64,000 bases of DNA, taken from contig NZ_FOUG01000005.1 in assembly GCF_900114785.1 (NCBI RefSeq), positions 186,001 to 250,000 on the forward strand. The letters run 5' to 3'. The translations under genes and the position numbers were made by a program. Of the stretch, positions 25,666 to 34,807 are shown piece by piece (the stretch's first letter is position 1; the number at the start of each line of letters is the position of its first letter). This DNA comes from Variovorax sp. OV329. GTDB lineage: Bacteria; Pseudomonadota; Gammaproteobacteria; Burkholderiales; Burkholderiaceae_C. The notes under the pieces were generated by a model. That model made no database searches and was not told the DNA's origin. It was given only the letters and a program-made list of their open reading frames with translations.

Positions 25666-26531
25666 GCTGCCAGGCCCTGCGGCAGCGTGACCGAGCGAAG
25701 CCCCTGAGCCTTCAGCCCTGCCAGCAGTTGCGGCAGCACTTCAAGCACCACCGGGCGCCCCTGCAGCGAGCGCGCCGAGTTGCCGTCGTGCAGCAGCAGG
25801 ATGTCGCCGGCGGCCAGACCGCGCGTGAGGCGCTCGAGCACGCGCTGCGCGTCGGCCTCGCGCGTGTCGAAGCCGCGGCGCGTCCAGCTCACCAGCGTGA
25901 GGTTCATGCGCTGCAGCACGGGCGCGAGGAACATGTTGCGAAAGCCCGCCGGAGGACGGAAGCAGACGGGTGCCTGACCGGTCACCTGCGCCACGATGCG
26001 CTGGGCGTACTCCAGTTCCCTGGCATAAGCGCGCGGGCCCAGCAGCGAGAAATCGTGGCGGTGGCGGGCGGTGTGGTTCTGGATGCTGTGGCCGCGCAGG
26101 ACGATCTCGCGCGCCAGTCCGGGATGCTGCGCCACCCGTTCGGCGATGCAGAAGAAAGTGGCCTTCTGGCCGGCCGCATCGAGCAGGTCGAGCACCGCGG
26201 GCGTCACTTCCGGATCTGGACCGTCGTCGACGGTGATGGCCATCTCGCCACGCGCCACCGCCGCATCCGGCAGACGGGAGATGTTGCGGCCCAGCAGTGT
26301 GCTGCGCGGCGCGAGGCCCGCAGCCGTGATCACCACGTGATTCAGCACGATCGCGCCCAGCGCCCAGGGCGCGGCGCCCGGCACCAGCACCGCCGCTGCC
26401 GCGGCGAGGCAGTGCCATGCAATGCTGGCGCCCACGAAGGGCGTCACGAAACGGACAGCGGACAGGGAAGCGGTTGGGGACATGCGCGAATGAGGAGTGT
26501 CGATGAGGCAGCTCGGTTCTCGGAATGACAT
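25662..26531 (-). CDS. Polysaccharide deacetylase (NodB-type)
   Basis: A 289-residue carbohydrate esterase family 4 protein with two or three N-terminal membrane spans (residues 25-75). The NodB domain then shows the metal and catalytic Asp pair in ITVDDGPDPEVTP, the GHSIQNHTARH histidine motif and the RPPAGFRN motif. The ATG at 26531 has AGGG four bases upstream and lies six bases after the MMPL exporter stop. A deacetylase is not a standard aryl-polyene gene. Here it would suggest N-deacetylation of a sugar on the product, such as one added by the adjacent glycosyltransferase (inference). Confidence 0.86.
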   Translation of the reverse strand: MSFREPSCLIDTPHSRMSPTASLSAVRFVTPFVGASIAWHCLAAAAAVLVPGAAPWALGAIVLNHVVITAAGLAPRSTLLGRNISRLPDAAVARGEMAITVDDGPDPEVTPAVLDLLDAAGQKATFFCIAERVAQHPGLAREIVLRGHSIQNHTARHRHDFSLLGPRAYARELEYAQRIVAQVTGQAPVCFRPPAGFRNMFLAPVLQRMNLTLVSWTRRGFDTREADAQRVLERLTRGLAAGDILLLHDGNSARSLQGRPVVLEVLPQLLAGLKAQGLRSVTLPQGLAA

Positions 26532-26537
26532 TTTCCC

Positions 26538-28904
26538 TCAGGGCGCGCTCGGGGCTTTCGCCCGGGTGAAGGCGGCCGACAGCAGCAAGGCCAGCAGCGC
26601 ACCCGGTGCCACCACGCGGCCGATGGCCGCGAGCGAGGGAATCTGGGAAACGGCGATCAGCCCGAAGGAAATCACGGTGGTGAGGTTGGCCAGCAGCAGA
26701 GAAGCCAGCGTGTCCTCGTCGGCGCGACCGGTGACGCGCAGCTGATCGAAGAAGAGCGCGTAGTTGGAGCCCACCGCCACCACCAGCAGCAAGCCCACCA
26801 GGTGCAGGATGCCCAGCGGCACGCCCAGCGCAGCCAGGGCACCGAGCGTCAGCAGCACCGCGAAGGCCAGCGGCTGGCACACCGCCAGCAGGCGACGGCC
26901 GGAGCGCAGGTACAGGCCCAGCAGAAGCACGACCGCCAGCGCGCCCAGCAGCACCTGCACGAAGGCCTCGTGCAGGTAGCGTGCATAGAGGCTGTCCAGT
27001 TCCACCTTCACGTCCACCACCTGCGCCGATGGAACGTCCACCAGCGCCTGACGCAGACGCTGCGCATCGAAGCCGGCGGCAGTGTGCAGCGAGATCACCG
27101 AGCTCCAGCCGCCGCCGGGCCGCTGCAGAAGCATCGCGCTCACGATGGGCGCCAACGGGCCGTTCTGCAGGTCGGCCAGACGGATGGGCGGCATCGCCCG
27201 GGCCTCGCTGACTTCGCTCACGAAAGGCTCCAGCCGTGCGGGCGCAAGCGGCAGGCCTTTCAGTGCCTCGGGCAGTCGCTCGCGCAGCTGCGCCGCATCG
27301 GGCAGGCTCTGCTGGCGCGCCTTCTGGGCCGCGAGGCTGGGCAACACGCGGGTGACGGCGTCGAAGCCGGCGAGCTCGCCCCGGTCGACCAGTTGCTGCA
27401 GTCGCTGGCTGGCGGCTTCCACCCCTTGCAGCGTGGCCTCCTCGTCGGCGGCCTGCACGATGACCAGCGTGCGCGCGTCGCTCGCGCCCAGGTCGGCGCG
27501 CAACTGCGCGTCCAGTTCCTGCGCGCTGACGGGAATCGGGCTCATGCCCCCCAGGCCGGCGCTCCACAGATGGTCGCGCTGCCAGAACAGCAGGACGGCC
27601 GATGCCATGCAAAGGGCCAGCAGCGGCCAGCGCAGGCGTGGCATGGCGCGCAGCACCCAGGCCGCCAGGCGGGCCATCTGCCCGCGCAGGCCCTTGCCCG
27701 AAGCGCCCGCGGGTGCGAAGACCGGCAGTACGTAGCGCGTGGCCAGCGCGGCCGCGATCAGGCCGGCCAGCGAGAACACGCCCAGCTGCGCCAGGCCCGG
27801 GAAGCCGGAGAACACCAGCGCCGCGAAACCCACCACTGAAGTCAACAGGCCCAGGCGCACCGTCGGCCAATGGATGTCGCGCCAATGGCGCCAGCCGCCC
27901 TGGCGTGCCTGGATCAGGTAGTAGATGGCGTAGTCGATGGTCTCGCCGATCAGCGTGCTGCCGAAGGCGATGGTCAGGCCGTGGACATGGCCGAAGGCCA
28001 GTGCCACCGAGGCCGTGCCCACCACGACGCCGGTGGCCACCGGCAGCATGGCGATGACCAGCGCACGCGGCGAGGCAAAGGCCAGCAGCAGCAGGCAGCC
28101 CACCACCACGCCGCCCACGGCCGCCAGGTGGTAGGCCTCGCCCTTGATCTGCGCACGGCTTTGCACCGAGAACACCGGCTGGCCGCTCACCATGAGACGC
28201 GGGGCCGCGCCCTGCACGCCCGGCAGCGCCTGCTCGAAGGCGGCACGCACCTGCGCCAGCGCATGCTCCTGCGCATCCAGGTCGCTGCCAGGCGCCTTGG
28301 TGGTGGCCAGCAGGATGGCGCGGGGCGCATCGCGCGAGGCCCACACGCCCTCCTCGCTGCGTGGCGCGCTGGCGGGGATGAGGCCTTCGGCAATGCGCGC
28401 CATCTCGCCGGTCGGATCGCGATCGAGCAGCGGCTTGAAGGCATTGCCAGCCGGCGTGCCCAGCAACGACAGCGTATCGAGCACGGCGTCACGGAGTCCC
28501 GCGACACTGAATCGCTCGGCGTCCAGGTCGGGCGCGAGCTGGTAGCGGTGCTGCAGCAGCCAGCTGCCCGCCTCGGTCCAGTCGGCGGTCTCGCCGTTCT
28601 GCACCTGCTCGAACAGCCCACTGCCGCGCAGCGCCTTGGCCATCGCGCTGGACACCGCCGCGCGTTGCTTCGCATCCGCACCGCCGTCGATGCCGATCAG
28701 CAGGCTGCGCGAGGCCACGCCGCTTTGCAGCTGGTCGATGAGCATCTGCTGCCGCGCGTCCGGATTGGCGGGCAGGAAGGCCGACAGGTCGGCGCTGAAG
28801 CGCGCATGCATGATCACCAGCACGCCTGCCAGCAGCACCGCCAGCCAGGCGGCCAGCGCGGCCACGCGATGCGGTGGTCGGTCGGCGGCCGTGGTGCTGC
28901 TCAT
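26538..28904 (-). CDS. MMPL/RND-superfamily exporter
   Basis: A 788-residue inner-membrane transporter of the MMPL type. It has a first span near residues 15-35, a large periplasmic loop, a block of spans from about 250-420, a second loop and a final block from about 640-785. This is the doubled six-helix plan of RND lipid exporters. Similar proteins (ApeM, XanH-like) move aryl-polyene lipids to the outer leaflet or to the LolA-like carrier. LolA-like and acyltransferase genes precede it and the deacetylase follows, all on the same strand. Length and plan match the family. Confidence 0.88.
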   Translation of the reverse strand: MSSTTAADRPPHRVAALAAWLAVLLAGVLVIMHARFSADLSAFLPANPDARQQMLIDQLQSGVASRSLLIGIDGGADAKQRAAVSSAMAKALRGSGLFEQVQNGETADWTEAGSWLLQHRYQLAPDLDAERFSVAGLRDAVLDTLSLLGTPAGNAFKPLLDRDPTGEMARIAEGLIPASAPRSEEGVWASRDAPRAILLATTKAPGSDLDAQEHALAQVRAAFEQALPGVQGAAPRLMVSGQPVFSVQSRAQIKGEAYHLAAVGGVVVGCLLLLAFASPRALVIAMLPVATGVVVGTASVALAFGHVHGLTIAFGSTLIGETIDYAIYYLIQARQGGWRHWRDIHWPTVRLGLLTSVVGFAALVFSGFPGLAQLGVFSLAGLIAAALATRYVLPVFAPAGASGKGLRGQMARLAAWVLRAMPRLRWPLLALCMASAVLLFWQRDHLWSAGLGGMSPIPVSAQELDAQLRADLGASDARTLVIVQAADEEATLQGVEAASQRLQQLVDRGELAGFDAVTRVLPSLAAQKARQQSLPDAAQLRERLPEALKGLPLAPARLEPFVSEVSEARAMPPIRLADLQNGPLAPIVSAMLLQRPGGGWSSVISLHTAAGFDAQRLRQALVDVPSAQVVDVKVELDSLYARYLHEAFVQVLLGALAVVLLLGLYLRSGRRLLAVCQPLAFAVLLTLGALAALGVPLGILHLVGLLLVVAVGSNYALFFDQLRVTGRADEDTLASLLLANLTTVISFGLIAVSQIPSLAAIGRVVAPGALLALLLSAAFTRAKAPSAP

Positions 28905-28929
28905 CGGCTGCGCTCCGAGATCCGGGCGC

Positions 28930-29508
28930 TCACTTGGGCGAGATGGTCATCACCGAGCGGTCGCCGCCGACGAACTCCATCTCCACGCCCAGCACCTGTC
29001 CTTGCCGGCCACTGAGGCGAACGCTCCTGACCTGCGCGGACAGGCGCGAGTCCACGGGCTGCAGGTCCAGCGTCCAGCTGGCCTGCGTGCCTGCCAGCTG
29101 CGTGCGGAAGTTGCGCTGCAGCAGTTGCGCATCGCCGATCAGCGTGCCGCGCAGCGCGTCCACCATGCCCTGCAGCTCGGGCATGCTGTCCAGCGCGAGG
29201 GTGCGGGTGCGGCCGGCGCGCGAGAGCGTCAGCGTGTTGCCGTCCACCACCATCGACTCGGGCCGGGGCGACTGGGTGCGGCGCGCCAGCTTGTCGGGCG
29301 CGGTGAAGCTCAGCGTGCCCGCCGAAGCCAGCGGGCCGTCCACGCCGCGCACGAAGCGCTCCTCGACGAAGTTGGCCTCGCCGCTTTTCTGCTTGGCCAG
29401 CTGCGCCATCAGCTCGGGCAGATCGAAGGCCCAGGCCGCGGGAGCGGCCAGCAGCAGCGCCAGGGCCAGCAGCGCAGCTTCAAGTCGCGTCTTCAAGCCA
29501 GAAATCAT
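28930..29508 (-). CDS. LolA-like outer-membrane lipoprotein carrier protein
   Basis: A periplasmic carrier of 192 residues from the ATG at 29508. It has a Sec signal ending AAWA-F near residue 25, then a LolA-like fold (FDLPELMAQLAKQKSG, FVEERFVRGVDGPLASAGTLSFTAPDKLARRT). LolA paralogues in aryl-polyene clusters are believed to shuttle the lipid-linked pigment across the periplasm together with the MMPL exporter. It begins inside the 3' end of the acyltransferase gene (29-base overlap) and lies 25 bases before the exporter. It is a cluster paralogue, not the housekeeping lolA. Confidence 0.86.
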   Translation of the reverse strand: MISGLKTRLEAALLALALLLAAPAAWAFDLPELMAQLAKQKSGEANFVEERFVRGVDGPLASAGTLSFTAPDKLARRTQSPRPESMVVDGNTLTLSRAGRTRTLALDSMPELQGMVDALRGTLIGDAQLLQRNFRTQLAGTQASWTLDLQPVDSRLSAQVRSVRLSGRQGQVLGVEMEFVGGDRSVMTISPK

Positions 29509-30472
29509 GGAAGTTGAACCAGTTGTGCGGATGTTCGCGGCACAGGGCCTCCAGCCGTGCCACGTAGGCTTCCAGTGCCTCGCGGATCTGCGCCTCGCGT
29601 GCAGGTCCGGGAGTGCCCTGGCTGAAGTCGGCCAGTGGCTCGAAGCGCACCTCGTAGCGCGCACCGCCCAGGTACAGGCCTGCCATGAAGAACACCTTGC
29701 GCCGCAGCAGCGCAGCCAGGCGGAAGGGACCGTCACTGAAGCTCGCGTTGCGTCCGAGGAAAGGCAGCTCGATGCTGTCGCCGCGCTGAGCTGCGCCGTC
29801 TTCGCTCCTGGGCAGTGTGCGGTCGGCCAGCAGGCCAGCCAGGCCGCCCGCGTCCAGCCAGTCGCGCAGGCGCAGCATGGCCTCGGGTCGCCCGAGGGCG
29901 ATCACTTCGGGGCGGAAGCGCGGCTCGCTGATGGCGTCCAGCACCGAGTTGATCTGCTGCGCGTTGTCGGGGTACATGAGCATCGCCAAGCGCAGCTGGT
30001 CGGGGTCGGTGCTGGTGTAGCGGCTCGCGCCCACCGCCTCGAAGCTGCCCACATGCGCGCCGATGAGGAAGGCACCCCGGCCGGAGGCCACCTCGGCATC
30101 GAGCGCCGGCGCGCCCTTGACGTCGAAGCTGAAGAGTTCATGGCGCCCGCGCAGGAAGAACACCCGGTCGAGCACCACGGACGAGAAGGCGTGGATCAGC
30201 CGGTAGCCGTCGCGCCAGTTCATCCGCTCCTCGCCGACGGTGCGGGCCAGGTAGCGCTTGATGTGCCGCCGCTGCGTGGGCGAGCACAGCAGGAAGTAGA
30301 AGCTGATGGGCGCCAGCACCAGGCGCGCCACGCGGCGGCCGCAGGTCAGCGCCAGCCAGCAGAAGAAGCGCAGCACCAGCATGCTGCTGCGCTCCGGCAC
30401 GTGGGCCCAGTCGCCACTTGCCGGCGTGGCGTTGTTGCCAGCAGCATGGATCTGCAGGGGCGGGCGGCTCAT
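29480..30472 (-). CDS. LpxL/HtrB-type acyltransferase
   Basis: A 330-residue membrane-anchored acyltransferase of the lauroyl/myristoyl transferase family. A hydrophobic anchor lies near residues 33-60 and the catalytic HX4E motif is in GAHVGSFEAVG. Further on are LLADRTLPRSED and LPFLGRNASFSDGPFRLA, both typical of the family. The protein ends HPHNWFNFHDFW. It overlaps both neighbours, the AMP-ligase (ATGA) and the LolA-like gene. It is probably the second acyltransferase that assembles the lipid-anchored product. Confidence 0.86.
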   Translation of the reverse strand: MSRPPLQIHAAGNNATPASGDWAHVPERSSMLVLRFFCWLALTCGRRVARLVLAPISFYFLLCSPTQRRHIKRYLARTVGEERMNWRDGYRLIHAFSSVVLDRVFFLRGRHELFSFDVKGAPALDAEVASGRGAFLIGAHVGSFEAVGASRYTSTDPDQLRLAMLMYPDNAQQINSVLDAISEPRFRPEVIALGRPEAMLRLRDWLDAGGLAGLLADRTLPRSEDGAAQRGDSIELPFLGRNASFSDGPFRLAALLRRKVFFMAGLYLGGARYEVRFEPLADFSQGTPGPAREAQIREALEAYVARLEALCREHPHNWFNFHDFWLEDAT

Positions 30473-32184
30473 GCGGGCTCCACCGGACGGGTCCAGCGGC
30501 CGCTGGCCGCCACTACCTCGCCATTGCGGACTTCGAAGCGCACGCCGCCGGCGGCGCCTGCCTCAGGCACCAGCTGGATGGCCAGGCTCGCGCCCGGCCC
30601 CACCGGCGCGAGGAACTTCGCGGCCGCCAGCGTGGGCTCGGCGCCCAGGCGCGCGACCAGCGCAGGCACCCGCGCGATGGCCTCGCGCACCTCGGCCAGG
30701 ATCAGCGCGCCGGGCAGCAGCGGCTGGCCGGGGAAGTGGCCGGCGAAGCAGGGATGGTCCTGCGGCACCTCGTGCGTGAAGCTCACCGTGTCGCCCTCGC
30801 CTGCCAGTTGCGCGCGGGCGAATTCGGCCAGAGCGCGCACGCCCAGCTTGCCGGTGGCCTCGCGCGGCAGCGAGCGCACGTGCACCACGCGGCGCGGCAC
30901 GAACACCGCTTCGAGCCGCTGGCGCAGTTGCGCCACGATGGCGTCGTGCGACAGCTCGGGTGCCACCACGAAGGCCACCGGGCGCACCACGCCGTCGGCC
31001 ACGTCCTCGGGCAGCCAGAAGGCGCCGTCCTGCACGCCGGGGATGCTGTTGAGGTGGTAGTTGAGAAAGCCCAGCGAGCTGCGGCGGCCCGCCACGTGGA
31101 TCAAGTCGTTGGCGCGGCCCAGCAGGCGGAAGTGGCGCTCGTCCTGCAGTTCCAGGATATCGGCCATCGCGGTGGGCTCGGGCACGAAGTCGCCTTCGAA
31201 GATGAAGCGCTCGCCCGCCTTGCCATGTTCGGCACGCACACGGATCTCGCCGAAGGTCTCCCACACATCGGTCTGCGTGGTGCGGCGGGCCGCCACCTGG
31301 CCGGTCTCGGTGCTGCCATAGATCTCGATCATCGGCCCACCCAGGGCCTGCTCGGCCTGCGCGGCCAACTGGGGCGAGAGCGGCGCGGTGGCCGAGAGGA
31401 CGAAGTCCACCTGCGGCATTTCTACGCCCGACAGGAGCAGCGTCTTCAGGTGGAAGGGTGTGGTCACCAGCGCTCGCGGGCGCGGCACGGCGGCCAGGGC
31501 CTGCGCGATGTCGGCGGGAAAGAAGGGCCGCCCGCTGTCGAAGGCCGCGCCGCCCAGCAGCGCCAGCAGCACGGAGGATTCGAGGCCGTAGCTGTGCTGC
31601 ACCGGCACGGTGGCCACCAGCGTGAGGCCTTCCAGCGAAGGCCGGCCCAGCAGGGCCGAGAGACGCGGCACCGCTGCAGCCACGTCGCCCACCAGGGTGT
31701 CCCAGCGCTTGGCATGCGCCTGCGGCACGCCGGTGGAGCCCGAGGTGAGCAGGCTCACCGCATGGCGCATGGCATCGAAGGACGGCACCTTCGCCTCGCC
31801 CTCTGCATCGGACGCGACGGGCAGTTCGACCAGCACGCGCCGCAGTCCCGGCGTGGCGAGCGCTGCATCGTCGGTCAGGGCATAGCAGCCGTCGCCCGAC
31901 TCGTGCAGGCGGGCCAGCGTGTCGGGACGGGCATCGGGCGGCAGAAGGCTGGCCTGCCCGCGAATCAGGGCCGCGGCCAGGCCCACTGCGAAGGCATAGC
32001 GATCGCTGCACAGGTTGATGGCCGGGCCGTCTTCGGGCAGCGCGTTTGCCAGTTGCCTCGCGTCGGCCAGGAAGCGGCGACCGCTCACCGGCACGCCATG
32101 GCGCCAGGCGATGGGTGCGGCCTGGTCCCGCGCAGCAAGAAGCGGCAGCATCTTTGCGTCTGCTGCAGAAGAGAAGGTGCTCAT
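30469..32184 (-). CDS. AMP-dependent acyl/aryl-ACP ligase fused to a FabZ-like dehydratase
   Basis: A 571-residue fusion. Residues 1-450 form an adenylate-forming ligase with the P-loop LLTSGSTGVPQAHAKR, the A5-type EIYGSTETGQVAARR and the late LGRANDLIHVAGRR motif. From about residue 460 a hotdog domain carries HPCFAGHFPGQPLLPGALILAE, the FabA/FabZ active-site signature. The ligase (ApeH-like) should activate a hydroxybenzoate and load it on the ACP; the C-terminal domain (ApeI-like) should dehydrate extender intermediates. The ATG at 32184 overlaps the membrane-protein stop. In described aryl-polyene systems these two are usually separate proteins. Confidence 0.9.
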   Translation of the reverse strand: MSTFSSAADAKMLPLLAARDQAAPIAWRHGVPVSGRRFLADARQLANALPEDGPAINLCSDRYAFAVGLAAALIRGQASLLPPDARPDTLARLHESGDGCYALTDDAALATPGLRRVLVELPVASDAEGEAKVPSFDAMRHAVSLLTSGSTGVPQAHAKRWDTLVGDVAAAVPRLSALLGRPSLEGLTLVATVPVQHSYGLESSVLLALLGGAAFDSGRPFFPADIAQALAAVPRPRALVTTPFHLKTLLLSGVEMPQVDFVLSATAPLSPQLAAQAEQALGGPMIEIYGSTETGQVAARRTTQTDVWETFGEIRVRAEHGKAGERFIFEGDFVPEPTAMADILELQDERHFRLLGRANDLIHVAGRRSSLGFLNYHLNSIPGVQDGAFWLPEDVADGVVRPVAFVVAPELSHDAIVAQLRQRLEAVFVPRRVVHVRSLPREATGKLGVRALAEFARAQLAGEGDTVSFTHEVPQDHPCFAGHFPGQPLLPGALILAEVREAIARVPALVARLGAEPTLAAAKFLAPVGPGASLAIQLVPEAGAAGGVRFEVRNGEVVAASGRWTRPVEPA

Positions 32185-32819
32185 CGGCGAAGTGCCCGGT
32201 CCGAACGCCCGCCCATGGCCACGCGCACCACGTCGATCAGGCGCGAGCGCTCGAATTCCGGATGCAGCCGGTAGCGCATGAAGTGCTCGCCCATGAAAAG
32301 CGCAGCCACGCACAGCGGCGTCAGCACATTGGCCAGCAGCGACCAGGCGCTGAATGGCAAGCTGAGGTAGATACCCACCGAAACGACGGCCATCATCGCG
32401 AAGTAGCCCGCCCAGACGCCCGTCACCTTGGCGGTGTACAGGCGCATCTCTGGCGAGAGCGGATGGATGCGCTGGGCGAAATCACCGATCAGCGAGAGCC
32501 GCCCGGGGCGCAGCGTGCTGGCGAACCAGGCGCACAGCACGGCATTGATGCCCACGTGCTGCAGCACGTACAGCCGGTTGGGATCACCGGCGTCGCCGTG
32601 GGCCACGGCATACACGAGCAGCGCGCCCAGGACGATGACGCCCAGCGCTCCGGCCGTGCCGAAGCGGCTCGCACCCAGGCCGAGCACCGCCAGCCACAGG
32701 GGCGCAAAAAGGGCAACCAGCGCCCACGGCGCGGTGGCGTGGTAGAGCATCATCCAGTGCGACAGGCCGGCATAAGCCAGCCCGGCCACCAGGAACAGTG
32801 CCAGGCGCCATTGCGACAT
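32181..32819 (-). CDS. Integral membrane protein, COG4648-like (aryl-polyene cluster type)
   Basis: A 212-residue membrane protein with about six predicted spans, starting MSQWRLALFLVAGLAYAGLSHWMM. A conserved-looking loop RIHPLSPEMRLYTAKVTGVWAGYF and the C-terminal GEHFMRYRLHPEFER resemble the COG4648 membrane protein that accompanies ACP and AMP-ligase genes in aryl-polyene loci. Its molecular function is unknown. It is the second gene of the left-facing arm, 17 bases after the ACP and overlapping the ligase by four bases. Confidence 0.8.
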   Translation of the reverse strand: MSQWRLALFLVAGLAYAGLSHWMMLYHATAPWALVALFAPLWLAVLGLGASRFGTAGALGVIVLGALLVYAVAHGDAGDPNRLYVLQHVGINAVLCAWFASTLRPGRLSLIGDFAQRIHPLSPEMRLYTAKVTGVWAGYFAMMAVVSVGIYLSLPFSAWSLLANVLTPLCVAALFMGEHFMRYRLHPEFERSRLIDVVRVAMGGRSDRALRR

Positions 32820-32836
32820 GGCGGATTGCGGCGCGC

Positions 32837-33145
32837 TCAGGGCGCCGTGCGGTTCTGAGCGACGTGCGCAGCCAGGTCGCGCAGCGACGCGAAGATCTGC
32901 TTGTTGCGCTCGTCGTCCGAGCGCAGCTGGAAGCCGTAGCGGCGCGAGACTTCGAGCGCCACTTCCAGGATGTCGATCGAGTCCAGGCCCAGCCCTTCGC
33001 CGTACAGAGGTGCTTCGGGCGCAACGTCGGCGGCAGCCACTTCGAGGTTGAGCGCTTCCACCAGCAGCACAGCCAGTTCGTGCTCGAGCGGCGATTGTTG
33101 GGCGCCGCCGGCGGCGGGCTTAGAGGGCTCTGCGGTCAAAGACAA
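32837..33145 (-). CDS. Acyl carrier protein (TTG start)
   Basis: A 102-residue ACP whose phosphopantetheine-accepting Ser is in GLGLDSIDILEV (Ser56). I place the start at the TTG at 33145, because GGAG lies seven bases upstream and the frame contains no suitable ATG; the ATG at 33196 would add an improbable N-terminus. It is the first gene of the left-facing arm and is followed by the membrane protein after 17 bases. Described aryl-polyene clusters usually carry two ACPs; only one is present here. Confidence 0.87.
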   Translation of the reverse strand: MSLTAEPSKPAAGGAQQSPLEHELAVLLVEALNLEVAAADVAPEAPLYGEGLGLDSIDILEVALEVSRRYGFQLRSDDERNKQIFASLRDLAAHVAQNRTAP

Positions 33146-33273
33146 AGGAAGACTCCAGGAAAAACCCGCTGCACGCGAGCGCGGCGGGAAATGCAAGCTA
33201 AAGGCAAATTATAGGGAGGGGCCCATTGGATAGACTGAGCCCCTGACGAACCCACAATTTCCTCGGAGTTCCC
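33146..33273. promoter_or_regulatory. Divergent region between the ACP and the DUF853 gene
   Basis: This 128-base gap separates the first gene of the left-facing pigment-like arm from the rightward ATPase gene and must contain both promoters. TTCCTCGGAGTTCCC just before 33274 supplies the Shine-Dalgarno for the ATPase gene. I could not pick a convincing -10/-35 pair for the ACP side. Confidence 0.4.
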
Positions 33274-34794
33274 ATGGCTGACCCCCTCCTGATCGCCCGC
33301 CACGGCGATGTCGAATGCGCCCTGCTCCCTGGCCTGGCCAACCGGCACGGCCTGATCACCGGCGCCACCGGCACCGGCAAGACGGTGACGCTGCAGACCA
33401 TCGCCGAGCGGCTTTCCGGGATCGGCGTGCCGGTCTTCATGGCCGACGTGAAAGGCGACCTCACCGGCGTGAGCCAGGCCGGCAGCATCGGCGAGAAGAT
33501 GGCGGCCACACTGAAGGAGCGGGGCATCGAGGTTCCGCCCTCGCAGGCCTGCCCGGTCACCCTGTGGGACGTCTTCGGCGAGCAGGGCCACCCGGTGCGC
33601 GCCACGGTGTCCGACATGGGCCCGCTGCTGCTGGGCCGCATGCTGGACCTGAACGAGACCCAGGGCGGGGTGCTCAACCTGGTGTTCAAGATCGCCGACG
33701 ACAACGGCCTCCTGCTGCTGGACCTGAAGGACCTGCGCGCCATGCTCCAGCACGTGGGCGAGAACGCCAAGGACTTCACCACGCAGTACGGCAACATCAG
33801 CGCCGCCAGCGTGGGCGCGATCCAGCGCGGGCTGCTGCAGATCGAGACCCAGGGCGGCGACAAGTTCTTCGGCGAGCCCATGCTCAACATCAGCGACTTC
33901 ATGCAGACGGTGTCGGGCAAGGGGGTGGTGAACATCCTTGCGGCCGACAAGCTGATGAATTCGCCGCGCCTGTACGCCACTTTCCTGCTCTGGATGCTGT
34001 CGGAACTCTTCGAGCAACTGCCCGAGATCGGCGATCCGGACAAGCCCAAGCTGGTGTTCTTCTTCGACGAGGCGCACCTGCTGTTCAACGAGGCGCCAAA
34101 GGCGCTCGTCGAGCGCATCGAACTGGTGGTGCGACTGGTGCGCTCCAAGGGCGTGGGCGTGTTCTTCGTCACGCAGAACCCGCTGGACATCCCCGACACC
34201 GTGCTCGCCCAGCTCGGCAACCGGGTGCAGCACGCGCTGCGCGCCTTCACGCCGCGCGACCAGAAGGCGGTGAAGGCCACCGCCACCACCATGCGCCAGA
34301 AGCCGGGGCTGGACATCGAGACGGCCATCACCGAGCTGGCCGTCGGCGAGGCATTGGTGAGCTTCCTGGATCCCAAAGGCCGGCCCAGCGTGACCGAGCG
34401 GGTCTTCGTGATGCCGCCTGGCAGCCAGATCGGCCCCATCACGCCGCAGCAGCGCCAGCAGCTCATGGCCGGCTCGCTGGTGGCGGGCGTCTACGAGAAG
34501 GTCGTGGACCGCGAATCGGCCTACGAAAAGCTCAAGGGCCGGGCCGAGGCTGCGCCTGGCGCGCCGGCCACCGCCCCTGGGGGCAAGCCGGGCGCCGCAG
34601 CGCAGGAAGACAGTGGCCTGATGGGCGGCCTCAACGACCTTCTCTTCGGATCGACCGGGCCGCGCGGCGGCAAGCGCGACGGCCTGGTGCAGACCATGGC
34701 CAAGTCCGCCGTGCGCACCATGGGTACCACCGCCGGCCGCGAGATCCTGCGCGGCGTGCTCGGTGGCATCTTCGGCGGCAAGAAGGGGCGCTGA
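33274..34794 (+). CDS. HerA-like/DUF853 P-loop ATPase (YjgR family)
   Basis: A 506-residue P-loop ATPase. It has Walker [14 protein letters not shown] near residue 27 and Walker [14 protein letters not shown], plus the family blocks [29 protein letters not shown] and [13 protein letters not shown]. This is the YjgR/DUF853 group related to the HerA/FtsK translocases, and its cellular role is not established. The last 60 residues are a Gly/Ala/Pro linker followed by [16 protein letters not shown]. The ATG at 33274 has CGGAG five bases before it. It is followed closely by the aat-bpt pair. Confidence 0.9.
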   Translation: MADPLLIARHGDVECALLPGLANRHGLITGATGTGKTVTLQTIAERLSGIGVPVFMADVKGDLTGVSQAGSIGEKMAATLKERGIEVPPSQACPVTLWDVFGEQGHPVRATVSDMGPLLLGRMLDLNETQGGVLNLVFKIADDNGLLLLDLKDLRAMLQHVGENAKDFTTQYGNISAASVGAIQRGLLQIETQGGDKFFGEPMLNISDFMQTVSGKGVVNILAADKLMNSPRLYATFLLWMLSELFEQLPEIGDPDKPKLVFFFDEAHLLFNEAPKALVERIELVVRLVRSKGVGVFFVTQNPLDIPDTVLAQLGNRVQHALRAFTPRDQKAVKATATTMRQKPGLDIETAITELAVGEALVSFLDPKGRPSVTERVFVMPPGSQIGPITPQQRQQLMAGSLVAGVYEKVVDRESAYEKLKGRAEAAPGAPATAPGGKPGAAAQEDSGLMGGLNDLLFGSTGPRGGKRDGLVQTMAKSAVRTMGTTAGREILRGVLGGIFGGKKGR

Positions 34795-34807
34795 GCCCCG
34801 CCGCCCG

